From an uncultured Pelagibacteraceae bacterium (GTDB taxonomy: Bacteria > Pseudomonadota > Alphaproteobacteria > Pelagibacterales > Pelagibacteraceae), in assembly GCA_902524945.1 (NCBI GenBank), contig CABZFF010000003.1:1-64000 (forward strand): a stretch of DNA of 64,000 nucleotides, given 5' to 3'. How positions within the stretch are numbered: the first letter of the stretch is position 1; every line of letters starts with the position of its first letter. Positions 50,434 to 58,740 of this stretch are shown piece by piece. The translations under genes were made by a program, and so were the position numbers. The notes beneath the pieces were generated by a model. That model was not told where the DNA came from. It did no database searches and was given only the letters and a program-made list of their open reading frames with translations.

Positions 50434-51312
50434 TTGTTAACACGAAATCAATTAGGCGTATTGTACGGGGTTGCATCCGTGGCATGTTTTGCCATGATGG
50501 ATGCTTGTGTTAAATGGCTAGATCAGTTTCCTGTAGGTGAAGTGTTATTTGCAAGATTTTTTTTTGGTTTGATACCAATTCTAATGCTTGTACCTAGGAG
50601 TGAATTTAAAACTTTTTATAAAACTACAAGACCTAAATTACATGCTTTCAGAGCTGTAACGGGCACCTTAGCAATCGTTGCACTTTTTATTGCCTTGAGA
50701 GAGATACCTTTAGCAGATGTTGTAAGCTTAACTTTTGGAGGTCCAATTTTCGTTACATTAGGTTCAATATTTTTTTTATCTGAAAAAGTAGGTATTAGAA
50801 GATGGTCTGCAGTTTTAATCGGGTTTATTGGAATGTTAATGATTGTAAAACCAGCTTACGATGAATTAAATATTTATTATTTATTTCCAATAATTTTTTG
50901 TATTTTCTTTGCATGTGTAGCCCTAAGCATTAGAAGCTTATCATCTACAGAGCCTAATTATAGAATTGCCTTATACTTTTCTTTACTAAGTATGATAGTT
51001 GGTTTAGCAACACTTCCTTTTGGTTGGATTATGCCATCTAAATTTGATCTGTTTCTTTTAATTTTTACTGGCATAATAGGTTCAGTGGCAAATATTTTAC
51101 TTACTGTGTCACTAAGAATTGCTGAAGCATCACTTGTTACACCAACAAAGTATTTAAATTTGGTATTTGCTATATTACTAGGATACTTCATTTGGGGTGA
51201 AATACCAAAAGTGTTAACTCTTCTAGGAGCTGGTCTAATAATTGTAAGTTCTTTAATTATCTTTATGAGAGAGTCTCAATTAAAAAAAGAAGTTGTAAGC
51301 CCAAGATCGTGA
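50434..51312 (+). CDS. EamA/DMT-family transporter
   Basis: The 292 residues hold about ten membrane helices in two EamA repeats (about 8-139 and 150-280); the second ends in PTKYLNLVFAILLGYFIWGE. The start is TTG at 50434, supported by GAGG at 50422-50425. Drug/metabolite transporters export amino acids or other metabolites; the substrate here is unknown. It overlaps the glycosylase gene by 4 nt (GTGA). Confidence 0.88.
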   Translation: MLTRNQLGVLYGVASVACFAMMDACVKWLDQFPVGEVLFARFFFGLIPILMLVPRSEFKTFYKTTRPKLHAFRAVTGTLAIVALFIALREIPLADVVSLTFGGPIFVTLGSIFFLSEKVGIRRWSAVLIGFIGMLMIVKPAYDELNIYYLFPIIFCIFFACVALSIRSLSSTEPNYRIALYFSLLSMIVGLATLPFGWIMPSKFDLFLLIFTGIIGSVANILLTVSLRIAEASLVTPTKYLNLVFAILLGYFIWGEIPKVLTLLGAGLIIVSSLIIFMRESQLKKEVVSPRS

Positions 51313-51932
51313 GCAAATATCCAAGCTATTGGTCGAAAGCAGTTAACACCTTATCCAAAAGAGATAAAGTTTTAAAAAGACTAATTCTTAAATACAATGA
51401 TAAATTTTTGACTACTAGAAAAGATATTTTTTATTCTTTGTGTAAAAGTATAGTTGGTCAGCAAATAAGTGTATCGGCTGCCAATTCAGTATTTAATAAA
51501 TTTCAAAAAAAAACCAAAAAAGTTACTCCATTAAAAGTATCAAAACTATCAATATCACAACTCAAATCTTGTGGTTTAAGTAGGCAAAAAGCTTTGGGAA
51601 TTAAAGAATTATCCATTAAATTTGTAAAAAAAGAATTTGATCCAAAATTAATCAAAAACATGAATGATGAAGAAGCCATTATTTACTTATCATCTTTAAG
51701 ACAAATAGGCAGATGGAGTGCAGAAATGATTTTACTATTCACTTATAATCGATCTAATATTTGGCCTTTACAAGACATTGGCCTATTAAGAGCGATTTCA
51801 AATAATTATAAGAAACAATACTTTCCTCCTAAAAGTTTTCTTAAAAAACTTTATAGGAAATTTACTCCTTATTGCTCAGTTGCAACATGGTATCTTTGGA
51901 GATCAATCGATGACGAGCCAATACAATACTAA
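51309..51932 (+). CDS. AlkA-like DNA-3-methyladenine glycosylase (HhH-GPD family)
   Basis: The 207 residues contain IVGQQISVSAANSVFNKF, the helix-hairpin-helix LRQIGRWSAEMILLF and the catalytic aspartate in WPLQDIGLLRAI. This matches alkylation-repair glycosylases, which excise 3-methyladenine and related bases. There is no iron-sulfur cluster motif, which argues against Nth/MutY. The start is GTG overlapping the EamA stop. The tail overlaps the convergent DUF1330 gene by 4 nt. Confidence 0.9.
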   Translation: MSKYPSYWSKAVNTLSKRDKVLKRLILKYNDKFLTTRKDIFYSLCKSIVGQQISVSAANSVFNKFQKKTKKVTPLKVSKLSISQLKSCGLSRQKALGIKELSIKFVKKEFDPKLIKNMNDEEAIIYLSSLRQIGRWSAEMILLFTYNRSNIWPLQDIGLLRAISNNYKKQYFPPKSFLKKLYRKFTPYCSVATWYLWRSIDDEPIQY

Positions 51933-52216
51933 GCCCCCTCAATTATTTGATGCTGGCGTTCTGCATAACCTATGAGAATTGAGTGCGCGTCTTGATATTC
52001 TTTTGACTTATAAAAGTCATTAGCTTGATCATAAGAAGTGAACTCAATGACAACAGTCCTCGGTGATTTTTCACCTTCGTTTGCCGTTGACCTTCCTCCT
52101 CTAATCAAAAATTTTCCTTCATATTTTTCAACCGCTGCTCTAGCTTTTAATGCGTATTCTTTAAGTTTTTCCTCATTAGTTATATTTTTATAAACACAAA
52201 CTACATATCCTTTCAT
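51929..52216 (-). CDS. DUF1330 family protein
   Basis: A 95-residue single-domain protein of the dimeric alpha/beta-barrel (ferredoxin-like) type. FLIRGGRSTANEGEKSPRTVVIEF and YKSKEYQDA are DUF1330 landmarks. A GGAG ribosome-binding site lies just before the start. The function is unknown. Confidence 0.85.
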   Translation of the reverse strand: MKGYVVCVYKNITNEEKLKEYALKARAAVEKYEGKFLIRGGRSTANEGEKSPRTVVIEFTSYDQANDFYKSKEYQDAHSILIGYAERQHQIIEGA

Positions 52217-52249
52217 TTACAACTCCTTTAAAATAAATTATTTTTTTTC

Positions 52250-52777
52250 ATGGCAGATAAACTTATCGTAGACTGGAAAGAGTATAATCTAATCGTAGAA
52301 AAATTAGCAATACAAATTTATGAAAGTGGCTTTAAGCCAAATTTACTTATTGGTATTATGCGCGGTGGGGCACCAATCATTGATGTTTTAAGTCGAGTTT
52401 TTAAATTGAAATGTGCTTACTTAGCTGTTGAGTCTTATTCAGGAGAGGGCACAGAAGATCAGCAAGGTGATTTAGTTTTTTCGAGAGAAATGAGTTCTAC
52501 CGTTCAAAATATGAAAGGAAATATTTTGCTATGTGATGATTTATCTGACACTGGAATAACCCTCAATAAAAGTATTGATTGGTTGAAAAAATACCCACCT
52601 CTTAAAGACAACATAAAAGAGATAAAGACAGCGGTGCTTTGGAAAAAAAAAGACTCAACTTTTGAGCCGGATTTTTGTGCACAAAGGTTAGAGAGCAATC
52701 CTTGGATAGTTCAACCATTTGAACATTATGAAGAAATAAAAGTTCAGGATCTAATTAATAAACATCAGAAGAATTAA
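52250..52777 (+). CDS. Purine-type phosphoribosyltransferase
   Basis: Type I phosphoribosyltransferase fold, 175 residues. The PRPP-binding loop is ILLCDDLSDTGITL, and IGIMRGGAPIIDVLSRVF is the N-terminal loop found in xanthine/hypoxanthine-type enzymes. It converges on the AzgA-type purine permease across a shared terminator, which suggests purine salvage (hypoxanthine, guanine or xanthine). The base cannot be assigned from sequence. Confidence 0.85.
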   Translation: MADKLIVDWKEYNLIVEKLAIQIYESGFKPNLLIGIMRGGAPIIDVLSRVFKLKCAYLAVESYSGEGTEDQQGDLVFSREMSSTVQNMKGNILLCDDLSDTGITLNKSIDWLKKYPPLKDNIKEIKTAVLWKKKDSTFEPDFCAQRLESNPWIVQPFEHYEEIKVQDLINKHQKN

Positions 52778-52807
52778 GGGCCAGAATTAACTGGCCCTAA
52801 AATTTTT
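52776..52807. terminator. Bidirectional terminator between the phosphoribosyltransferase and azgA-like genes
   Basis: AGGGCCAG (52777-52784) and CTGGCCCT (52791-52798) form a strong 8-bp stem with a 6-nt loop, extended by flanking A/T pairs and followed by TTTTT on the plus strand. It starts at the plus-strand stop codon and ends at the minus-strand stop. It can serve both convergent genes. Confidence 0.85.
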
Positions 52808-54116
52808 ATGCTACGTAAAAACTAATTACGCTAAATACTGCGATTACCCAAATAGCAGGAGAGGTTTTTCCAAATTTTCCTGTAAATATTTGAATTAATG
52901 CATATGAAATAAATGCAAGAGCGATACCGTTACTTATACTATATGTTAACGGCATTGTTATCATTGCAACTACTGCAGGACCTGACTCAGCTATATCATT
53001 CCACTCAATATCAGTGATGTTTCTAACGAATAATATTGCCACGTACAACAACGCTGCACCATCAATTTCTTTTGGCAAACTTGTAGCGAGTGGCGAAAAG
53101 AATAAACAAGCTAGGAATAAAACTCCTATTACAAGCGAAGTCATTCCAGTTCGGCCTCCGGCTTTTACTCCTGCGCCTGACTCAACATAACTAGTAACGG
53201 TTGTTGTTCCCATCATCGCTCCAGCTACTGTTCCCACACTGTCAGACAACATTGCTTTGTTGATGTCTTGCACTTTACCTTTTTTATCAACTTTACCTGC
53301 TACGTTAGCAACAGATGTTAATGTTCCTGCTGTATCGAAAAAGTCTATAAACAATAACGTAAAAACTATTGAAGCCATACCTGCAGTGAGCGCTGCTTTA
53401 AGATCAAAATCAAATAAGTAAGTCATTGGCGGGATAGAACCAACAACACCATTAAATTTTGCTAAACCAGTAGCCCAAGCTATTATACTAAATAAAAGGA
53501 TACCAATTATAATGTTTCCTCTTATTTTCATCTTTTCTAAAACAATCATAAAGACAAAAGTTAAACAACCAAGAAGCACTAAAGGATTCTTAATGTCACC
53601 TAAAGTAACTAGCGTGACTGGATGGTCTCCCACTACTCCCATAATTTCTAAACCAATAATAGCTAAAAATAATCCAATCCCAGCACCAATTCCTAGTTTT
53701 AAGCTTTTTGGAATCGAATTAATCAACCACGCTCTTAAAGGTGTGAGTGATATAGCTAAGAAAATAATTCCAGCAACTAACACTGCACCTAATGCTGCTT
53801 GAGGGGTGTACCCCATTCCTGCAACTACTCCGTATGCAACAAATGCATTAATACCCATACCTGGTGCCAAACCTATAGGCCAAGTTTTTCCATAAAATGC
53901 CATGATGAAACACGCAAGCGCTGTAGCTAATATTGTTGCAGTAAATACTGCTCCAAAATCAAAAAAACCTTTTTCTGTTCCAGCAAATTCACCAGATAAG
54001 ATAAAGGGATTTAAAAACATGATGTATGCCATTGTAAGGAAAGTAGTTACACCAGCTATTACCTCAGTTTTAAAATTTGTTTTATGTTTTCTATACTCAA
54101 AATATTTATCCATCAT
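52806..54116 (-). CDS. AzgA-type purine (adenine/guanine/hypoxanthine) permease
   Basis: NCS2-superfamily AzgA-type transporter, 436 residues with about 12-14 membrane segments. The start YRKHKTNFKTEVIAGVTTFLTMAYI is characteristic, as are GMGINAFVAYGV, FIDFFDTAGTLTSVA and SYVESGAGVKAGGRTG. The ATG at 54116 is 9 nt after GGAGG; a second ATG follows directly. It would import purine bases for the neighbouring phosphoribosyltransferase. Two small inverted repeats lie upstream. Confidence 0.92.
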   Translation of the reverse strand: MMDKYFEYRKHKTNFKTEVIAGVTTFLTMAYIMFLNPFILSGEFAGTEKGFFDFGAVFTATILATALACFIMAFYGKTWPIGLAPGMGINAFVAYGVVAGMGYTPQAALGAVLVAGIIFLAISLTPLRAWLINSIPKSLKLGIGAGIGLFLAIIGLEIMGVVGDHPVTLVTLGDIKNPLVLLGCLTFVFMIVLEKMKIRGNIIIGILLFSIIAWATGLAKFNGVVGSIPPMTYLFDFDLKAALTAGMASIVFTLLFIDFFDTAGTLTSVANVAGKVDKKGKVQDINKAMLSDSVGTVAGAMMGTTTVTSYVESGAGVKAGGRTGMTSLVIGVLFLACLFFSPLATSLPKEIDGAALLYVAILFVRNITDIEWNDIAESGPAVVAMITMPLTYSISNGIALAFISYALIQIFTGKFGKTSPAIWVIAVFSVISFYVA

Positions 54117-54157
54117 AAAATAAAACCTCCGTTTAAGACTTATTACTCTATATAACT

Positions 54158-54200
54158 GTTAAAATCTTAACTAAATCCCTCATATCTCCGTTGATTCAAC
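54158..54200. promoter_or_regulatory. Two small palindromes upstream of the azgA-like gene
   Basis: GTTAAAATCTTAAC (54158-54171) and GTTGATTCAAC (54190-54200) are inverted repeats in the 135-bp divergent gap between the purine permease and a lipoprotein gene. They could be operators or leader hairpins. I do not see the conserved core of a purine riboswitch. Confidence 0.35.
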
Positions 54201-54251
54201 CAATAGTAAATATATCTGTTTATAACTTTTCGTTATAAAATAAGGATAAGT

Positions 54252-54557
54252 ATGAAAAGATTTTATTTTACGATTTTATACACATTATTTTTAATTTCAT
54301 TAATTGGTTGCCAAACTGTCTCAAAGAAAATTGAAGATACGACAACTAAAGAAGAGCAGGAATTAAGCAAATGGTTAAATAAACCTGAAGAAGATCTTAA
54401 AAGTTTTTATGGCCAACCTGATAAAGTTGAATTTTTAAAAACAAGAAATAGAAATTACGTCTATATAACTGAAAAATATAAAATTAAGTGTGAGCGTAAG
54501 TTTGAGGTAAACCCAAGGAATATTGTGGTTGGTTTTAGTAGCAAAAATTGCTTTTAA
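54252..54557 (+). CDS. Small predicted lipoprotein
   Basis: 101 residues with a lipoprotein signal ending in LIGC (lipidation Cys about residue 20), then a charged segment and a small domain containing WLNKPEEDLKSFYGQPDKVEFL. The spacing of W, GxPD and the two later cysteines recalls short SmpA/OmlA-like outer-membrane lipoproteins, but similarity is weak. AAGGA precedes the start. The function is unknown. Confidence 0.65.
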   Translation: MKRFYFTILYTLFLISLIGCQTVSKKIEDTTTKEEQELSKWLNKPEEDLKSFYGQPDKVEFLKTRNRNYVYITEKYKIKCERKFEVNPRNIVVGFSSKNCF

Positions 54558-54592
54558 TTACCTGCGGAGTAAATACTCCGCAAGTAAGGTAA
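54558..54592. terminator. Long hairpin between convergent lipoprotein and hsp20 genes
   Basis: The stem GCGGAGTA/TACTCCGC (54564-54571 with 54574-54581) has a 2-nt loop, extended by T63-A82 and an outer TTACCT/AGGTAA pairing. It sits exactly between the two stops. There is no long T-tract after it on either strand, so it may act as an mRNA 3'-end stabiliser as well as or instead of a terminator. Confidence 0.55.
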
Positions 54593-54594
54593 AC

Positions 54595-55038
54595 TTATTT
54601 AATTTCAATAAGTCTTTTTTTCTTAATTTCAGGGATAATTTTTTCACAAGAAATAGTCAGTAAACCATCTTTAAGCTCAGCACCATTCACTTTTACATCA
54701 TCTGCAATTGTAAATGATCTAGCAAAAGATCTTTGTGATATTCCTCGATGAATAACTTCATCTCCTTCTTTTTCTTCAGTTCTTTTAACGTCTTTTGTTT
54801 TTACAGTTAAAAGATTATCTTCATATTCAACTTCAACATCATCTTTGTTAAAGCCAGCAACCGCTACTTCAATAGCATACTTATCTTTGCCTGCCTTTCG
54901 GATGTTGTATGGTGGATAATTGGTTTGTACACCAAGACTACCATTCCCTAACATAGACTCAAACTGATCAAACATGTCATCGAATCCAATGCTAAAAGGT
55001 CTGAGTGAATTAAAGATCGATAGATCCTTACTTGTCAT
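54595..55038 (-). CDS. Small heat shock protein (Hsp20/IbpA type)
   Basis: ATP-independent chaperone that holds unfolding proteins. I chose ATG 55038 (147 aa), which has a perfect AGGAGG (55043-55048) in front; a longer in-frame start at 55083 would begin inside the leader. The alpha-crystallin domain spans about residues 38-130 (YNIRKAGKDKYAIEVAVAGF, RSFARSFTIADDVKV, DGLLTISCEK). The C-terminal IPEIKKKRLIEIK contains the I-x-I-type tail. A sigma-32-type promoter and a ROSE-like leader lie upstream. Confidence 0.93.
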   Translation of the reverse strand: MTSKDLSIFNSLRPFSIGFDDMFDQFESMLGNGSLGVQTNYPPYNIRKAGKDKYAIEVAVAGFNKDDVEVEYEDNLLTVKTKDVKRTEEKEGDEVIHRGISQRSFARSFTIADDVKVNGAELKDGLLTISCEKIIPEIKKKRLIEIK

Positions 55039-55087
55039 ATGTCCTCCTTTGTTAGCAAGGTTAATGTCAGCCCCACTTGGCAACCGA
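55039..55087 (-). ncRNA. ROSE-like RNA thermometer in the hsp20 leader
   Basis: On the minus strand, CUUGCU (55059-55054) can pair with the ribosome-binding AGGAGG (55048-55043) across a 5-nt loop: C-G, U-G, U-A, G-G mismatch, C-G, U-A. A UUGCU facing the Shine-Dalgarno with a central G-G pair is the hallmark of the ROSE thermometer, known from alphaproteobacterial small heat shock genes. The leader (about 50 nt) is shorter than classical ROSE elements. Confidence 0.6.
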
Positions 55088-55093
55088 CAATTT

Positions 55094-55123
55094 AGATATG
55101 GGAATTATTTTTATTTTTTCAAG
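55094..55123 (-). promoter_or_regulatory. Sigma-32 (RpoH)-type heat-shock promoter of hsp20
   Basis: On the minus strand, CTTGAAA (55123-55117) and CCCATATCT (55102-55094) are 14 bp apart, almost exactly the sigma-32 consensus CTTGAAA-N13-15-CCCATnT. The start would fall near 55087, about 48 nt before the hsp20 ATG. Confidence 0.75.
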
Positions 55124-55127
55124 ATTG

Positions 55128-57212
55128 TTATTTTAAAATTTTTGCAGATTTTAAAATAAAAGAATATTCTTCTGCTAGTTCTGTGATCGCATTGTCGCGG
55201 CCAGACATTCCTCCATGACCTGCTGCTTCCATTTTGCATTTTAATAATTGAGGATTGTTATCAGTTTTTGTCTCTCTAAGTTTTGCAATATATTTAACTG
55301 GCTCAGAGTAAAGGACTCTGTTATCAAATAAAGAGGTTGTAATAAGCATCGGCGGGTAATCTTTTTTATTAATATTGTTATAAGGTGCATAGGATAAGAT
55401 ATACTCAAAGTACTCTTTACTTTTTATCGGGTTTCCCCACATCTCCCATTCGCCTGGTGTTAATGGTAATTTCTCATTTAACATAGTTGTCATTGTGTCT
55501 ACAAATGGAACTAACAAAAGCATTCCAAAAAATAAATCAGGAGCCATATTAGCTACAGCTCCACCTGTAAGACCTCCAGCAGATCCGCCATAAAAACAAA
55601 TTCCACCTTTGTATGTATATCTTTGTTCTATAAGATGTTTTGCGCAAGCTATATAATCTAAAAAAGTATTTTTCTTAAATTTTTTTTTACCTTTTTCATG
55701 ATGTCTATCTCCTAAATCTCCTCCGCCTCTAACATGTGCTATCGCAAAAGTAATTCCTCTATCAATTAAACAAAATCTTGAGGCACTAAAAGATGGAGAT
55801 ATACTATGTTTGTATGCCCCGTAGGCATATAAAAGAATTTTTGATTTTCCATCTTGTTTTGCTGTTTTCAATCTAACCAAACTAATAGGTATCATTTGAC
55901 CGTCATGAGATTCAGCCTTTATTCTTTCAACAACATAATTAGCGGAGTCATGCCCAGATGGAACCTCTGTTTGTTTTACTAATTTTTTTTGCTTTGAGAC
56001 GATGTCATACTCATATACTTGTCCTGGAGTTGTCATACTTTCCCATCCAACTCTTATCATTGTAGTATTTGTATCTCTTTGCATTAAAGAAACACCAGGA
56101 ACGCCTATTGGTTCATTTGAAATTTTAATTTCCTCTTCTTTGTTAGTTTGAATATTTCTTACAAACAGTTTTGGTATAGCATCAGACTTTTCTGATCTAA
56201 TAATATAATCATCTAAAAATTCAAAACCACCGATAACAGTCTCTTTTTTTGCTGGGATAAAAACTTCTAAATTATCTATCTGATTAGTCTTACATCTGAG
56301 TACCTTATAATCTCTAGCCTCCTCATTAGTGTGAACATAAAAATAACCTTGCCAAGAGTCTATTGAATAACGAACATCATTTTTCCTTTTTTGAAAAAGT
56401 GTGGGTTTAATTTCTTTAGCATCAGTAGAAAAAAAATATTCTTCAGTTGTTATGTGATCAGAAGTCCCAATAATGAAATATTTTTCATCAGAGGTAATAC
56501 CAATACCACAAGTAAAAGTTTCATCTTTTTCTTCAAATATTAGTTGATCTTGATCGGTCGATGTTCCGAGAACATGTTTGAAAATTTGTCTTGGTCTATG
56601 ATATTGATCTAATTTAGAGTAGAAAAAGCTTTTATTATCTAAAGCCCATGTGACGCTTCCGCTTGTATTTCCAATTACATCTTTTTCATTTTTTCCTGTT
56701 CTAAGATCTCTCAAATAAATTGTATAATATTCTGATCCTTTTAAATCTAGAGAATAAGCAATTAAATTATCACAATAAGAAGTGCTTACAGTGCCAACCC
56801 CAAAATACTCTGAACCAGACTTCTTCTTTTCCAAATCACCATCAAAATAAACCTCCTCAGATTTAGAGCCATCAATCAGTTGCCTCATTCTTTTACCGTA
56901 ATTACCCTTAGCTTCTGTTTTTGACCAATAATAATATCTTTTATCTTTATATTTTAATCCAGTGTCATCTAATTTAATTTTTCCTTTGATTTCGTTAAAT
57001 AAATTTTTCTGTAATTCTTTAACGTCTGTGAAGTAGTCTTCAGTTATTTTGTTGTTAGCTTCTATGTAATCCTTGACCTCAGTATTTAACTTTTTTGGAT
57101 CCTTTAAAACTTCAAGGATATTTGGCTGATCGATCCATGAATAATCATCTTCTAGTGGAATCCCGTGATAATTTTTCATAGTCTTTATTTTTTTAAGTTT
57201 TGGTATATTCAT
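55128..57212 (-). CDS. ptrB: Oligopeptidase B (S9A prolyl oligopeptidase family)
   Basis: Cytosolic serine peptidase cutting short peptides, typically after basic residues. The 694 residues have an N-terminal beta-propeller and a C-terminal alpha/beta-hydrolase domain with S544 in YGGSAGGL, D630 in TSLFDNRV and H666 in AAGHGGMSGR as the triad. GEWEMWGNP and VRGGGDLG are typical of oligopeptidase B. No signal peptide. Its start is 13 bp from the divergent DnaJ-like gene. It lies upstream of hsp20 on the same strand, but hsp20 has its own promoter. Confidence 0.9.
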   Translation of the reverse strand: MNIPKLKKIKTMKNYHGIPLEDDYSWIDQPNILEVLKDPKKLNTEVKDYIEANNKITEDYFTDVKELQKNLFNEIKGKIKLDDTGLKYKDKRYYYWSKTEAKGNYGKRMRQLIDGSKSEEVYFDGDLEKKKSGSEYFGVGTVSTSYCDNLIAYSLDLKGSEYYTIYLRDLRTGKNEKDVIGNTSGSVTWALDNKSFFYSKLDQYHRPRQIFKHVLGTSTDQDQLIFEEKDETFTCGIGITSDEKYFIIGTSDHITTEEYFFSTDAKEIKPTLFQKRKNDVRYSIDSWQGYFYVHTNEEARDYKVLRCKTNQIDNLEVFIPAKKETVIGGFEFLDDYIIRSEKSDAIPKLFVRNIQTNKEEEIKISNEPIGVPGVSLMQRDTNTTMIRVGWESMTTPGQVYEYDIVSKQKKLVKQTEVPSGHDSANYVVERIKAESHDGQMIPISLVRLKTAKQDGKSKILLYAYGAYKHSISPSFSASRFCLIDRGITFAIAHVRGGGDLGDRHHEKGKKKFKKNTFLDYIACAKHLIEQRYTYKGGICFYGGSAGGLTGGAVANMAPDLFFGMLLLVPFVDTMTTMLNEKLPLTPGEWEMWGNPIKSKEYFEYILSYAPYNNINKKDYPPMLITTSLFDNRVLYSEPVKYIAKLRETKTDNNPQLLKCKMEAAGHGGMSGRDNAITELAEEYSFILKSAKILK

Positions 57213-57225
57213 ACTAGGAAATTAT

Positions 57226-57738
57226 ATGAATTTGTTTTTGTTGGGAATTATCATTTTCGTCGTAATCTACCTTTTTCTAAATTGGTTCGCTAGAGCTAGT
57301 TCAAAAAAGATAGCCACAACTATAAAAAAAATTGCGATTTATATATCATTGATTTTAGCTGTACTATTTACAATTGGCGGTAAATTCATCTTCAGTCTTC
57401 CAATGTGGTTGATCTTGCTCTCTGGGCTCAAGATTAAAGGGTTTACTGCTTTGCAAATGTATCAATTATGGAGATTAATCCAATTTATGAAAAATAATAC
57501 GGGAAGATTTTCTCAAGGTCAGTTTGGTCAAACTCCAGGATCATCTAGCCTTACATCAGACGAGGCTTATAAATTGCTAGGATTAAAAAAGGGCGCAAGC
57601 AAAGAGGAAGTTTTAAAAGCAGCTAATCAATTACAAAAAAAAATTCATCCTGATATGAACCGTAATGTAGACAGTTCTAGATTGAGTCAATTAGTAAATG
57701 AAGCTAAAGAAAAAATAATAAAAACTGATTTTAGTTAG
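57226..57738 (+). CDS. Membrane-anchored DnaJ-domain protein
   Basis: 170 residues with two N-terminal membrane helices (about 3-21 and 35-64), a linker rich in Gly/Gln, and a C-terminal J domain (about 108-170) where HPD is seen in KKIHPDMNRN. This Tim14/Pam18-like layout is common in alphaproteobacteria and is thought to recruit DnaK to the membrane. The exact role is unknown. It is divergent from ptrB and overlaps the convergent glycosyltransferase by 8 nt. Confidence 0.8.
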   Translation: MNLFLLGIIIFVVIYLFLNWFARASSKKIATTIKKIAIYISLILAVLFTIGGKFIFSLPMWLILLSGLKIKGFTALQMYQLWRLIQFMKNNTGRFSQGQFGQTPGSSSLTSDEAYKLLGLKKGASKEEVLKAANQLQKKIHPDMNRNVDSSRLSQLVNEAKEKIIKTDFS

Positions 57739-58693
57739 ATAAAAGCTCAATACATTTATTATAAACTTTATCAAAAGAGATCTTATCTACACCTAAAGTA
57801 TCATGGGTTGTTGTCTCCTCAGTCTCACCTTCTGGAATAATTACATTAATATTTTTTGAATACTTTCCATAGGCCAGGACTGGACTATCCATAAACAATG
57901 CTACAGTTTTCAAATTAAGAGCGGCACTGATATGCATAAAACCTGTATCATTTCCGCAGTATAAATTACAATTTGCTATAATTGGAAGCATTTCATTTAT
58001 CTTTAAGTTATTTAGAGAAATACAATTAGATCCTATATTTGAATCCGATATTTCATTTATCAAAGGCTGGTCATTTTTTCCAGCTGCTAAATAAAATTTT
58101 GATGGAAATTTTTGATTTATTTTTTCAATTAATTTAATAAAATTTTTTATTTCCCAGCGTTTAGTTGGTCCGGATGCACTAATCCCTAACACAATACATT
58201 TATTATTTAATGACATATTTTTTTGAGCTTTTAATATCCTATCCTGATTGACGAAGAGTTTTGGTTGTGTTGATACAATTTTATCAATTTCATTCTCAGT
58301 AAAAATTTTTGCTGTATTGACAACATGCTGCCCTTTTTTTTTAAATAGAGGATATTGAGCAATTTTTTTGATACCTGCAAATTTACAAACTAAAAAATAT
58401 CTTACTGAACTATTAAATATGAATACTTTATCAAATTTTTTTTCTTTAATATCTTCTATCAACTTTATAAATCCATTTAAACCGTCGTGGCTACCAGTAT
58501 TATCCTCTAAGCGATCTAATGTTATCACTTCTTTGATATGAGGATCGTCTTGAAAAAGATCTTTTGCCCTTGTATTTTCTTTGGCTAATATAGAAACTGG
58601 TTTTTCATATTTTTTCGAGATTTCATGTATATAATTCAGGTGAATTATATAGTCTCCTAGCCCAACTTTATTTATTAGAATCAAAACTTTCAT
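57731..58693 (-). CDS. Glycosyltransferase family 9 (heptosyltransferase-like)
   Basis: The 320 residues begin KVLILINKVGLGDYIIHLNY, the GT9 opening (lysine/glycine loop), and contain LGISASGPTKRWEIKNFIKLI, KFYLAAGKNDQPLI and CNLYCGNDTGFMHISAAL, the nucleotide-sugar-binding region. GT9 enzymes usually transfer heptose in lipopolysaccharide core synthesis. No other LPS gene is near, so the donor and acceptor are inferred only. Confidence 0.85.
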   Translation of the reverse strand: MKVLILINKVGLGDYIIHLNYIHEISKKYEKPVSILAKENTRAKDLFQDDPHIKEVITLDRLEDNTGSHDGLNGFIKLIEDIKEKKFDKVFIFNSSVRYFLVCKFAGIKKIAQYPLFKKKGQHVVNTAKIFTENEIDKIVSTQPKLFVNQDRILKAQKNMSLNNKCIVLGISASGPTKRWEIKNFIKLIEKINQKFPSKFYLAAGKNDQPLINEISDSNIGSNCISLNNLKINEMLPIIANCNLYCGNDTGFMHISAALNLKTVALFMDSPVLAYGKYSKNINVIIPEGETEETTTHDTLGVDKISFDKVYNKCIELLSN

Positions 58694-58740
58694 TTTTGAA
58701 ACTTATATTATAATTTATTTCAATAAATTGGGACAATAAG

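Noticed and set aside
54117-54251. Purine riboswitch before the AzgA-type permease
   Set aside because: Gene context suggested it, but the conserved three-way-junction core is not visible on the minus strand.
55039-55083. Longer hsp20 start at ATG 55083
   Set aside because: It would translate through the ribosome-binding site and ROSE-like hairpin, and the extra 15 residues do not resemble Hsp20 N-termini. ATG 55038 has AGGAGG.
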